Of a stretch of DNA of 64,000 nt, positions 48,736-59,247 are shown one piece after another. Under the pieces are notes generated by a model, which saw only the letters and a program-made list of their open reading frames with translations, ran no database searches and was not told the DNA's origin. Source of the stretch: Bryum argenteum (Eukaryota > Streptophyta > Bryopsida > Bryales > Bryaceae); assembly GCA_037043015.1 (NCBI GenBank), contig CM073326.1, positions 14,268,345 to 14,332,344 on the forward strand, in the 5' to 3' direction. Within the stretch, counting starts at the first letter, position 1; each line of letters opens with the position of its first letter. The position numbers were made by a program, and so were the translations under genes.

Positions 48736-48738
<3 letters not shown>
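47020..48738. repeat. AT-rich segment, copy 2 of the large duplication
   Basis: Diverged direct copy of 44,400-46,805. It starts inside with GTTTGCACAACTTCGA and ends with AAGGATCCTATGC before an (AT)n run. It contains a TTAACCCCTAAAGATCC block from 47,533 related to the 24.8-kb MITE, and a separate small TTAA element at 48,321-48,588 that copy 1 lacks at the matching site. Confidence 0.7.
48321..48588 (+). mobile_element. Short TTAA-flanked MITE with an empty-site paralogue
   Basis: TTAACCCCTAAACG at the left and TTTTTAAGGGTTAA at the right enclose 268 bp. In copy 1 of the surrounding duplication (near 46,650) the same flanking words, AAATTTA-AG and -TATCCG, are joined with only TTCAA between them. 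That is what an unoccupied TTAA target would look like after one change. The interior resembles 44,936-45,120. Confidence 0.65.

Positions 48739-48796
<58 letters not shown>
48739..48796. repeat. (AT)n microsatellite
   Basis: An uninterrupted run of about 29 AT dinucleotides, a likely source of length variation. Confidence 0.95.
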
Positions 48797-48802
<6 letters not shown>

Positions 48803-48844
48803 TAATTTGTATTTAAAAAAAAATTGAAAAAATTTTAAAAAAAA

Positions 48845-49060
48845 CGCGGCCGCCCACATCGGTCGGCCGCGTTGGTCGGCAAGCATCGGTCGGCCGCATC
48901 ATCAGCGGCCACGATCGGCGGCCACATCGGTCGGCGGCCCGCCGGCCCGCCCGAACGACCGCCACGATCGGCCGCCCCGATCGGTCGGCCGGATCGACCG
49001 CCACGATCGATCGGCCGGCCCGCCCGCCAAGACGGTCGGTCGTGGTCGTGATTGGCGAAG
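48845..49060. repeat. GC-rich array 4
   Basis: CGGTCGGCCG / CGGCCACGATCGG words as in array 1, directly upstream of the RING-gene TATA box. Confidence 0.9.
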
Positions 49061-49102
49061 CGCGGCCGGTCCGGCGGCGGTCTCTAGGGTTGGGAGGAGG
49101 GG

Positions 49103-49111
49103 GATAAAGGC
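49103..49111 (+). promoter_or_regulatory. TATA-like box of the RING gene
   Basis: GGGGGATAAAGGCC lies just inside GC array 4. GGGCCTCATTTCCCCTCACT follows, the phrase shared with the other cargo promoters. First ATG about 195 bp downstream at 49,304. Confidence 0.5.
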
Positions 49112-49303
49112 CTTTGGGGCCTCATTTCCCCTCACTTCTCCTTGTATTCATCCATCTCAACCGAGCCGCAACCGTGGGCATTAGCTTCTCGTGTCTTTGC
49201 ATTTGTGGTGGCGGGGAAGTCGGCGTGATACTTATGGGCTTGCTGCATCGAATTTTTGCGTACTTGGGATATTTTGGGGTATTTTTAATACTCCCTACTC
49301 TTC

Positions 49304-52300
49304 ATGGCGACGGATATTGATAACACGAACATGGAGGTGTAGCATCGAACAAACCTTGAGGTCACTGCGGCGAAAAACCACAAACGCAGATTGGTGGGGA
49401 CCGAGTTGGTTTTACATGAGACACCGTCAAAGAGAGTGAAACCAAAAGGAGCGAGACATGAGTTGCACTACGATATCTTGGATAATGAGGCCATCAAAGC
49501 CGAGAGCGGTTGGGCTAATGAACCGGAGGAATCTTGGAGAATGGCGACGTGCAAGAAATATGTGAAGATGTATCGCATTGGGAAACTTTGGCCTCGAGAA
49601 TGTCACAAAGTTAATACCAATAATTTTACTTGCAACCCTCAAACATGCAAGGATGATCACTTCCTTCATCGTCTTTGAAGAAGTTTGGGTGGCATTGTTT
49701 GGAACTCGTCCCAAGAGCAAGGGTTATTTTTCATATACGCTCTTGAGCATGGTGTATCTTGAGCTCATATTGAAGCGCAAGGTGAAGTGGAGCACATTCA
49801 CGGAGTAGTGCATATCCTCTTGAATCGGGAGAAATCAAAAGGATATCCCACGATAGGTTTGATCAGAATCAAATTCTACAAAGGCCTTATTGCGTGATTT
49901 TGAGGAGGAAAACTCATGAGACGGCGGAGAAGGAATCTCCTCCAACAACCACGACACATCAGGAGGATGGAAGGAATATGGTTGCTACGGATGCCCCAAT
50001 CGTAGAACCAACTATAACTGATAGGCTCGAAGGTGCAAACGTAGTTGAAGAACCTCGTGAAACCCCGGTACCAACACCAGAGGAGGCAGGGCCAAGTGAA
50101 CCACGGGAAACCAGAGCACCAACTTCTCCCATGGATGACATGGATCTCGATTCGGGTGCGGCGCCAATGTTCGAGAGGTATATGTCTTATGAAGTACCGG
50201 ATAACACATTGGATGAGTGGATGAAAAAAACAAAAAGTTTGGCAGATTGGTGCAATAAGGTAGATAAAGAGGCCGGTTTGGAAGGGAATCATTGGCCTGA
50301 GATTACGGGTGAACAGATAACTGATCTAGGGTACTACTTGAATATGGGGTCAAAAATACTTGCGGATATGGCTCCAAGATTTGTGGGGCTGGCTCATACT
50401 TTTGCAGGTGTCATGCCCAACATTCTACTAGCTGCCAACAATTTTGAGGTACTCGTAGATCGGTTTCAACCTCTACTGAAGGACCAAGTGAAGACTGAGC
50501 TAATCATTGTGAAACAGGAGAAACAACAGCAAATTACGCAACGTCTCCTAGACGAGTTCTACAGGGAATTGCGGTTGTTTGGCCAAGGTCCTGCTAGCAA
50601 GTATGAGGCGAAGTACCAAGAAGCAATCCGCCAAAAGGATGCGGTAGAAGCATGGGCGGATGACCAATTAGCCTCTGTTCCATCACAGAATGACACTCAG
50701 GGGGCTTCATGTAGTCATGTTGTTCCAGAATGTGATGCGGGTGGTAAAGACGATGGAAAAGAGGATGGTGAAAAGGATGGTAATAAAGATAAGGGGAAGA
50801 CCATTATCGGGACTTCTGATAGTCTTTTTCTTTCACAAATTGATGGGGGTGGTAAAGGGGATGGTGAAGAAGAAACGAGAAAGACGTATATCAGGGATTT
50901 ATCTCCTCTCAAAGAGGTTAGTGAAGAGGATGGTAAAGAAGATAAGGGAAAAACCATTATCGAAATAGACGATGATGACGGTGATGAAATTCGGGGGGAA
51001 GTGAAGTTAATATCACAAAAGGAGATAGATGATGCACAGATTGAGCGACAACGAGCATGGGCAATGGAGTTCGCAGCACTGAAGAAGGAGAGAGATGTTA
51101 CAGTTGCGAAATTGGAGCAGGAAGCAAAAGCATGCTCAATGAAGTTGGAGGCTACAAGTAAAGAGAGAGATGAGGCAGTCGCTGAATTGGAGGCATTACG
51201 GAAAACCTTCAAAACGGTAGATTCTACAGAGGCAGGTCTCCACCTTCACCTACGCATACTACCATGGTTGGGATGGGTTCATCGACTTCAAGATAAGAGG
51301 AGCTTGGTTTCGAGGGCAAAAGAAGATCTCAAATCGATTGCATCTACATCAAAGGAATCACGTGAAGTTGTAGATGCTTCATTGGAGAAGTTCTGTACAA
51401 ACAGATCGAAAAAACGATATGACCCCATAGAGGTCACTTTTTGGGGGGATATTGAAGAGATGATGGAGCGTACAAACTACTCTAAGATGGGACGAAACAA
51501 TGATGTTGATTGGACTATGAAGATAGAGGAAGGATGGGCGCCGTATAGTAGATTCTCATCGCACCTACAAGAGTCAGCTCGCATTGTAATCAACACATGC
51601 GACCCTCCTCCCGCAATACTTAAAGACAAATGTGCGGTGTGCCTACATAATTTTGGTCCGGAGGGCGCATACACGTTAGGCCAATGTGGCCATAACTTTC
51701 ATGTTACTTGCATATGCCGATATGCGATGACTAAATCGGTATGTCCAATATGTCGCTCCCCATTTAGCACGAGATTCTACGAGATGATGGACATACGAGA
51801 TCTTATGCCACCAGGGCACGAGTTCAACCGATGGAATCTTCCATTGGATCAATACCCGAAGAAATTTCTAAACTACTACGATTGGGAAATGCTCTTACGC
51901 GAGTACATCCGAATCAAAACACCAACTAGCCATTCAATTTGGTGGGGATCATGATCAGTTATTTTGGATGACACGAGATTACGAAATAGAGATCAGGGCG
52001 AGGAATATTGAAGGTGATGAGCAACGAGAGTTGTTTTGTCGTAATTTCGGGGGGCATTGGAGCGTCGAACACAACCGTTTCTTTCGATTTCCTCCAAAGA
52101 AAGTCGAAAAGGGAGAAGATGGTTCGTGGCACGAAATAACCGATTCAACAAGGCTTTGGTGAAGAGTACAAGAAGTACGATCATACTCCAATTGGAAGAG
52201 CTCGGTACTCGCGAAATTGGAGGAGGCCGCAATATTCGGATTTCGATACCGGAAAATTCTTTTGAAGATGTGGAGGTCTCTTATTGGGATGCGGTGAAGA

Positions 52301-52650
52301 AGTTTGATACGCGTATCGATGACGCCATTACATTTTGGAGAGAATGTCTTTTAAACCCAAAAGACACACAACTTCTATTATTGGATGAGTTTGAAGGTGT
52401 TGTACAGGATGTCATTGCAAAGATCGAGAAGGCCATGGAAATTTTACGTAACAAACAAGTGGATCCGAGCAAAAAGCGGAAGAGGCAATCGGGCGACGAT
52501 GGGGAGGATAGTTGGCAGGCAGGTATGAGAGGCGAAATCGCAGCGGTGGATCGAGAGTATGAAGAGGGCGGTCGAATTGCCCGTCCAAGTCAAAGACCGC
52601 GTACTCGCAGTGTAGCTCAGATTGGCCAATCGGATGGATCTTCAGTTTGA
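49304..52650 (+). pseudogene. RING-H2 (E3 ligase-like) cargo gene
   Basis: ATG 49,304 opens a frame interrupted by TAG at 49,340. It then runs to 49,678 and includes ATCKKYVKMYRIGKLW, shared with the 43.7-kb cargo gene. The main frame 49,894-51,954 (686 residues) has an acidic Lys/Asp/Gly tract, a coiled coil (about 51,010-51,210) and a RING-H2 finger at 51,631-51,756: CAVC, then CGHNFHVTC, then CPIC. Frame changes near 51,950 and 52,150 lead to a C-terminal part ending at 52,650 with KKRKRQSGDDG, a likely nuclear signal. RING-H2 proteins usually recruit E2 enzymes for ubiquitin transfer. The substrate is unknown. Stop and shifts make it broken as written. Confidence 0.7.
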
Positions 52651-53589
52651 AGATAGAACGGATGTTGGACCTTAAGTTCCACATATATAACTATATATAT
52701 ATATATGCTTTTTTTAGATTGTATGGTTGTTGTTTTAAAAATGATGCAAATGCCACCATTGATCCATGGGGCCTTATTTTTGAAGTAAAGGGATACAATC
52801 TTTTTTGATTTAATGTGCATTTCTTTTGTATGCTTGAGACAATTGAGAGTGAAGACTATCGTAAGACAAGTATGTAAAAATGTATGTAATATTTTTCAAA
52901 ACATTAAATGCAGTCATGTAGACAATAGAATCTCCAAATGCATTTGGAGTATAACAATAAAGTACTACAGTAAACTATAACTACAATTTCTATAATAAGT
53001 ATAAGTCCTATGAACCTATACTACATAAAGATGCCAAATTCAACTACTCATCAGGACCAGAGGATTGCTCATAATCGCTATCTCCCTTCACTTGACTCAT
53101 TTGGATCCCGTAGGATCATATTCATAATCGCTTGGAACCTCCTCTTTGATCTTGGGTTTATTCTCGGGACATTGTATATTCCCATACTTATGCCAAGAAT
53201 CAAATTCGGGGGAGATTAACAGGATCTTCGGTTTTTAGGCGGAACAATTGGAACCATTGCTGATTTCCGTTTATGCGACTTGGAAGTGTCAAGCATGTCT
53301 TTGTAACCCCGTGGCAGTACGAAGAACATTGGCATTCTTTAAATACCTGCCCAACGGTACATCAGAGTCACTAGAGATGCTCCCATATTTGGCTCTTGAA
53401 AGGGATACTAAACCCTTAGACGATTTCTCCAAGGTTGTCGTAACCCTTGTACTAGAGGGTTGAAATAAAGCGCGCGGAGTAGCACATTGATCAGATACTT
53501 GATCCTTACTACCGGATGCATATTATCCGCGACCGGATCAGAGCTCATAGTGCCCCTTGATTGTGTTGTTGCGCAGATGGTCTTTGCAT
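52651..53589. other. Spacer between RING gene and transposase tail
   Basis: AT-rich 3' sequence with a short AT repeat near 52,690. On the minus strand near 53,190-53,080 a coding-like stretch (KPKIKEEVPSDYEYDPTGSK) may be the last residues of the transposase in another frame. Confidence 0.35.
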
Positions 53590-55636
53590 CTATCGCCTCC
53601 TTTTCCAGGCGTAAACCATGGCGATACTTGGTAGGACGTTATTTGATTTGTCCATGCCGCCTTGTGTCATTAACCGGGCTAACGGCTGCTCATCATCTAG
53701 ATCATCCGCTGAAAGACCATGAGCGATAAAATCACCATTACCATCATGAACATTTGGAGCATCTTCATCATTTGAAGCGGGGAAGAAAGTCATATCATCA
53801 TCTTCATCGCCGAATTCAAAAACATCATTGTCATCAGACTCTGATTCGTCCTCGATGACTTCCTCATCATTCTCATGTACTTGGTCTTCCTCTAAATCCA
53901 AGTTCTCTCTATACCACCGCCCATCATCACTCAACTTATCATTCGCGAGCAATTTCGAGTTGGAATATATGTAGACCAAGTCATCAGCTCTGCCCGGTAG
54001 TAACCGATTCCGTTTCTTGTCGTGAACATAGGAGTAGCTACTCCAGTTGCGTTCGCAAGTTTGAAGAGGACACGATGTCGTGCTAGTATTCGCTTTGCAA
54101 TTGGAGAGAGGAGCTTAGCACAAGCACCTTCAAACTCCCACCATGCATGTGGAGCTAGTTTTTGAGTATTAGGCTCCAACATGTCATGGAATGGTGGACC
54201 CCTTACTCGAAACGCAAGAAATTCACTCACCACGTCTGCGTAATCCTCCACGGGACATAATTTTTGTAAAACACGCTTGCAAGCGATTGTAAGATCGGGA
54301 TCGTCAGCTAACTCTTGGTCGTGTAGTAAATAAGGATTTAAAAGTGCAGCCGCGCCATGTAAATCCGTTGTCATGAGCCGTTTCCGATGGTAAAACTCCT
54401 CTTTGCGGTGGCCACCTCAAGTGGTTCCAATGAGATGGGCGGTGCGTGCAAAGTATGGACATGTCTCTCAAGATCACGCATAATATGCCATGCCTTGCCC
54501 GTACTAGGAGCCTTGCCGTCGAATTCTCTCGGAGCGTACACCACGGGGCAACCATATCCCGTAGTCTTTTGCATTGCTTCCAAAACTCATCGCTCAACAC
54601 CACCTTCTTGACCTTACGTGAGAATATAAGCTTATCTCTATGAGATACCGTCTTCTTCGAGGCATAGGTTTGTGAACATAGGGTCGACAACAACTTGCTC
54701 CAATGATTCCTTGACCTCCAACAAGCGATCTATCATTATGAATTGACTAGCAAATCTTGTTTTCCGGGCATCGGGAGGTGAATTTCGCCTCGTGTTTATT
54801 TAAACACTGACTAGGGGCATTTGTCGCCTCTTGATAAACTTGACCATTTTCTTCGCCATGACCAAAGTATTCGCCATCCATCCGGCCTTTCCCAATCCTC
54901 CAACAACAAGTCCATTGCATGTGTCGCACACCCTTGCATGAAAATGTGCGGATATTTCTCAAGGACTATTCTTGAGGCATTGAGCATTCTGAAGCATTAT
55001 GCATGCATACTTGAACAATGTTCTCTGGTCCAACTTCTTCTATGTACTTCAACATGAGAGTTGACATGTACACCGCTGTTTTTTCTTGGCCAGTAGTATC
55101 GACAGCACCAAGAAAAAGCTCTCCGGCTTGAGTCACAAGCATCGCATTCACCAAAGGGCGACTAGTCACAGAAGACCATCCATCCATAGTCAAAGTTCCT
55201 CCAAACTTCCGAAGGCTCTCAGAGAGTCTACTATCTAGTTTCTTTTGTAACTCCGTCTTTACTTCTCCTAACAACCTTGTCCGAATGTCATGGTAGGATG
55301 GTGGAGCATAGGATTTTCGAAATCCCGCAGTCTTCATCACGGCAGCTTTGAACGCATCATTGCGGGCTACTGAGAATGGTATATTTGCTTCGTAAAAAAA
55401 TTTCGCCCAGAGTTTATCCAACTCCCGCCTATCCGCTTCTGCAAAAGTAGCTTCAATTGAAGATTGCTTCGTTTGCTTCATAGATCCAAACATCGGGCGA
55501 GTATCCCTTATTCCCCTCATATGCATGGAAGAAGCAGAGGTTGACCCTACCAAAAGATTTGTTGAATTCATGGGGGTGCCTAGTGAGGACCCTACACAAG
55601 AGTCACTCCTAGGGGTTTCAGGAATGTCATGTTTTG

Positions 55637-55900
55637 TGTTGAGATAAGGATAAGGCGCCCTTCGGAACTTAGAGAAAATTAGAAGCTTCCACTTAGACTG
55701 TAGTTCAACTGCTAGTTCAATAACGTAAAAGTATTAGTTCAACTGCTAGTTCAATAACGTAAAAGTATTAGTTCCACTGCCAGTTCAATAACGTAAAAGG
55801 TTCTGAATCCTTCAATATAAATATGTGGTCAGGGAACACTCATAATATATATATTTTCTCATTATCTTGATATACTCATTGCTCTCTGTCTCTCTCAACA
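55637..55900 (+). repeat. Copia 5' LTR (264 bp)
   Basis: Carries an extra copy of a 34-bp unit (TCAATAACGTAAAAGTATT core) relative to the 3' LTR; otherwise essentially the same. A TATAAATATG promoter element lies near 55,820. Confidence 0.95.
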
Positions 55901-56346
55901 CGTTATCAGCACGTGACTTTACCAGCCGAGAGTTTGATTTTAGTTTTCTTTTTGCTTTTCTACAATTTTTGGAGAGAGCTTGCATAGGGTACAAAGACCA
56001 AAGGACATCATTGCACAACGCATGCATGATAGAGTTTCAATCAGGTACGAAAATGATATCAACCAAGAGATAACACACTCGAAGATTCAAAGGAGGAAAC
56101 ACTCAACAGTCAACGTGTGTAGTTGGAAGAAACGATCCTCCAACCTCCAAACATATCCTATTGTCGTGTCTTTAGTTTGGTTTTGTACTTGGGCGTATTT
56201 TACTGTCTAAGTCAATCTAATTAGTCGGAGTGGTCCGGATCCACCTAAAATGTATGTTATGAGTGAGTCTTCTTGCATGTGCGGATCCTGGTTGAATTGT
56301 GATAACCTCACAAGCCGGAATTTTAATTCTAAGAGGTAAGTAACCT

Positions 56347-56640
56347 ATGCCCTGCCCATATTGGGAGGATGCCCCACTGAAGGGAAGCCGGAATTTTAAT
56401 TCCACGAGTGATACCTGGTTGAATTGTGACCTTGTCATGATTACCGGAAGGCAAAACTTGAAGTTTTGGGAGGGCCGGGCAAGAGTGGTTCTGCCCGGGG
56501 GATTCCCCCTCAGGATTGAGAGAGCTATGTATGCTCCTGATGCACCCCGGAGTCTGATCAGCTACCGGGCTCTGCTTACCAATGGCATTCACGCTTCCAC
56601 TGTTGATGGAGAAGGTGAATTTGATGGTGATGGATACCGG
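56347..56640 (+). pseudogene. Copia protease-region fragment
   Basis: The frame contains LRIERAMYAPDAPRSLISY, resembling the C-terminal part of Copia protease regions (a VLYVP-x-NLIS-like block). A possible DSG site upstream is not seen. It is followed by low-similarity sequence to 56,950, where the internal deletion probably lies. Confidence 0.5.
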
Positions 56641-56961
56641 GACCGACTGGCCTTTACGCATTACCCATCATGGCGGACGCGCCAAGGGAATGTAATTTGG
56701 CGGTGCTTCCGAAGGCCTAAATGTGGCATAAGACGCTCCTGCATAGCAGTGGTAGCGATAGAACGAACAGCGATGAGACTCGCTTGTTCAGCAGTGGTAG
56801 CGCATAGGCGCTCCTGCAATCTCATGGTACTTGTTGACGCCTTGGGGCGCGCCTGATATCATCACCTCAGGAGGTTCCATACTCATCAAGGCTTCACATG
56901 CCGCGATGCCTTACCTTGCATCTTTGTGCTTTGTTGAGATTTTGTCTTTGTTATCCTCGCA

Positions 56962-57963
56962 GTTTATGTAGATGACCTCAATTTGGTGGGTACTGACGCA
57001 TTGTGCACCGAGGTTGAGGCGCTTCTCACTACTCAGTTCGAGATGAAACTCCTTGGCCGCACCACGTTTTGTCTTGGACTTCAGGTATGCCATCTTCCCG
57101 ACGGGAGTATTCTTCTCCACCAAGACACTTACACCAAGAAGTTCCTCAAGGCATTTAACATGTCCAACGCCAAGTCCCTTTCGGCACCAATGATTGGAAG
57201 GAGCAGCACGGGAGACGACCCGTACCGACCTTGCGAGGAGGAGGAGAATGAGAAGGATCAGCAGAAGTACCTCGCTGTGGTCGGAGCGCTGCTTTACCTC
57301 GCAACTCACACTCGCCCCGACATCTCATTTCCTGTTAGTGTGGTAGCTCGTCACGGGCGCAAGCCAACTGATCGACATTGGCGCGGGATGAAGCACCTTC
57401 TTCGATACCTCAAGGGAACGGAAGATTTGGGTCTACACTACACGAAGGAGGCGAGTCCTAACATCACGGGATATGCAGATTCCGGGTACATCACGGACGA
57501 GATTAGTGGCAAGTCCCAGACAGGGTATATCTTCCTCAAGAACGGAGCTCCGATATGTTGGAAATCTGTAAAGCAGACCGTCACGGCGATTTCGACTAAC
57601 CATGCGGAGTTGATTGCGCTTCACGAAGCCGCTCGAGAGGCGGTTTGGCTCCGGACTATGGTGGACACGATTTCAGAGCAATGCGGGATGAGCTCGCAGC
57701 CCAAGGCGACCATTATCTTCGAGGACAACGCTGCTGCAGTTGCCCAAGTTTCTGCCGGTTTCATCAAGGCAGATCGAGTTAAGCACATCCCACCTCAACT
57801 CTTCGGGTTTATGCAGGACCTCGTGGAGACGAATCAGATCGAGGTGAAGAAAATCGACACTGCGCATAACATTGCAGATATGCTAACCAAGGCACTCCAG
57901 CCTTCTAAGCATCGAGAGTTGGTTCGCGCAGCGGGTCTCCGCTCACTTCGAGACCTCATGTAA
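56962..57963 (+). CDS. Copia RT C-terminal part and RNase H
   Basis: Open from VYVDDLNLVG (56,962), the RT catalytic YVDD, through LGLQV, DIS-type blocks, to an RNase H with GYADSGYITD, KQTVTAISTNHAELIAL and IFEDNAAAV, ending NIADMLTKAL and a stop at 57,963. This is the intact 3' third of a Copia Pol. It lacks an ATG, and an AG acceptor-like CCTCGCAG precedes it, so expression would need a fusion or splice. It cannot support transposition alone. Confidence 0.85.
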   Translation, partial: VYVDDLNLVGTDALCTEVEALLTTQFEMKLLGRTTFCLGLQVCHLPDGSILLHQDTYTKKFLKAFNMSNAKSLSAPMIGRSSTGDDPYRPCEEEENEKDQQKYLAVVGALLYLATHTRPDISFPVSVVARHGRKPTDRHWRGMKHLLRYLKGTEDLGLHYTKEASPNITGYADSGYITDEISGKSQTGYIFLKNGAPICWKSVKQTVTAISTNHAELIALHEAAREAVWLRTMVDTISEQCGMSSQPKATIIFEDNAAAVAQVSAGFIKADRVKHIPPQLFGFMQDLVETNQIEVKKIDTAHNIADMLTKALQPSKHRELVRAAGLRSLRDLM

Positions 57964-58054
57964 AGGGCGCACTCTTTTCTCCACTTGAGATTTTTCCCAC
58001 AGGGTTTTGCTCGAGGAGGAGTTTTTAATGAGGCGTTCCTTGGTCGAGGAGGAG

Positions 58055-58284
58055 TGTTGAGATAAGGATAAGGCGCCCTTCGGAACTTAGAGAAAATTAG
58101 AAGCTTCCACTTAGACTGTAGTTCAACTGCTAGTTCAATAACGTAAAAGTATTAGTTCCACTGCCAGTTCAATAACGTAAAAGGTTCTGAATCCTTCAAT
58201 ATAAATATGTGGTCAGGGAACACTCATAATATATATATTTTCTCATTATCTTGATATACTCATTGCTCTCTGTCTCTCTCAACA
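58055..58284 (+). repeat. Copia 3' LTR (230 bp)
   Basis: Matches the 5' LTR except for one missing 34-bp unit. Directly followed by the TTTTG duplication. Confidence 0.95.
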
Positions 58285-58801
58285 TTTTGAAGCACCTGGA
58301 ACGTCCGCGGATGGAGTGAGAGAACATTCACCGAGAAATAGTTCCAATTCTCCGTTATATGGAGGGAACTCCCCACCACATCTTAAAAATAACTGCCTAA
58401 TTTCTCTAGGCAGCTTCGGGCAAAGGGCAGAACTCGAATCCCTATGTCCAGGAATCTTCTCGTACCCATAATGACTCAAATTCCGACTCTTCTTCTTGAA
58501 ACAATTTACACGACATAGTGAGCCTTTGTAGGAAGGACCCAGACGCTTTGCCTTCTTTCTCGATGTCTCTAAACCAAGGCTCATGTGGAGCAGGGCCCAT
58601 TTTGATAAATAGGACGCCTCAAAGTCTTCAGTAATGGTGGGACCGTGACGGGGAAAAAATTGGCAAGAGTTCCTTACCGAAATCTTCACTTCCGAACTCA
58701 ATACCTTCCAAGCAATGTACACATAAAATGAATTATGTGGCTCATAGCTCTTGGAAAGTGTTCAAAATTCGGAAGTGAAATGAGACTCAATGTGTCTTCT
58801 C

Positions 58802-58811
58802 TTATATACCA
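58802..58811 (-). promoter_or_regulatory. TATA box of the transposase
   Basis: On the minus strand GGTATATAAGAG, between GC array 5 and the first transposase exon, with the direction pointing inward from the right end of the element. Confidence 0.65.
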
Positions 58812-58879
58812 TCCAACTCCGAATATGACCGTTGCAATTTGAAATTGAAATGCTCCTAAACCGTTGGATGCTCAAAAGG

Positions 58880-59112
58880 GCCATCTGGCCGTCGGCGGTC
58901 GCAGGATGCGAGGGCCGGTCGCAGTGGCCGACGGCCGGACCGACGGCGGTCGCCCGCCGCCGACGGCGGTCGCGGCCGCCGACGGGCGGACCGACGGCCG
59001 GTCGCTTGGCCGACGGCGGACCTAAGGCCGTCGCCGGCCGCCGACGACGCCGGTCGCTCGCAGCCGGCGGCCGACCGGTCGGTCGGGCCGACGAGAGAGG
59101 TTGGGGACGGTC
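58880..59112. repeat. GC-rich array 5 (right subterminal)
   Basis: CGACGGCCGGACCGACGG-like words for about 230 bp, mirroring array 1 at the left end. The two outermost arrays are the expected subterminal repeats of the hAT element. Confidence 0.9.
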
Positions 59113-59221
59113 GACGGGGTGGTTCGACCAACGACGCACTTCGTTGGTCATTTACCCTTGGTAAAACGACCAGATTTTCTAAGTCACGGACGGTCCCGGA
59201 CCCTGCCGGACGTCCGACGGA

Positions 59222-59247
59222 CGTCCGGGCCGCTATGACATCCCCTG
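59222..59247 (-). repeat. hAT right terminal inverted repeat
   Basis: On the minus strand CAGGGGATGTCATAGCGG, matching the left end with one extra G. A GGACGTCCGACGGACGTCC-like inverted tract lies just inside, as at the left end. Confidence 0.85.

Larger units (their letters stand above)
55637..58284 (+). mobile_element. Ty1/Copia LTR element with internal deletion
   Basis: LTRs at 55,637-55,900 and 58,055-58,284 begin TGTTGAG and end TCTCTCAACA. Both sides carry TTTTG (55,632-55,636 and 58,285-58,289). A primer-site-like CGTTATCAGCACG follows the 5' LTR and a GAGGAGGAG tract precedes the 3' LTR. The 2.15-kb interior holds only a protease-like fragment and the C-terminal RT plus RNase H. Gag, integrase and the N-terminal RT are missing, so it is non-autonomous. 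It lies inside the hAT transposase, making it the youngest of the three nested insertions. Confidence 0.95.
53590..58722 (-). pseudogene. DUF659/hAT transposase, split by a Copia element
   Basis: The N-part (58,722-58,290) has a BED-finger-like stretch (YKGSLCRV ... EKIPG ... CPKLPREIRQ). It continues in the same frame across the Copia insertion into 55,571-54,966, a DUF659 region with LTMDGWSSVTSRPLVN. Then come, in shifted frames, FMQGCATHAMDLLLEDWE, an IMIDRLLEVKESLEQVV stretch, WWEFEG and, after a shift near 54,076, CERNWSSYSYVHDKKRNRL, the hAT dimerisation signature. An acidic tail ends near 53,590. It is the enzyme expected to move the surrounding element. The second acidic position (usually D in T/D-NA) reads MHNAS, so it may be inactive even apart from the insertion. 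The start codon is not certain. Confidence 0.8.
39679..59247. mobile_element. Giant hAT-type transposon with cargo genes
   Basis: Left end CAGGGATGTCAATCCGGACG and right end (reverse complement) CAGGGGATGTCATAGCGG form terminal inverted repeats of the CAGGG type seen in hAT elements. Both sides carry the 8-bp duplication TTCACCAC (39,671-39,678 and 59,248-59,255), the hAT target size. Inside are a DUF659/hAT transposase on the minus strand near the right end, a kinase-like gene, a Gly/Tyr-tail gene and a RING-H2 gene. Five GC-rich arrays and four TATA promoters are regularly placed. At 19.6 kb (16.9 kb without the Copia) it is far longer than typical hAT elements. It could also be two elements fused or tandem, sharing only outer ends. 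Confidence 0.85.
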
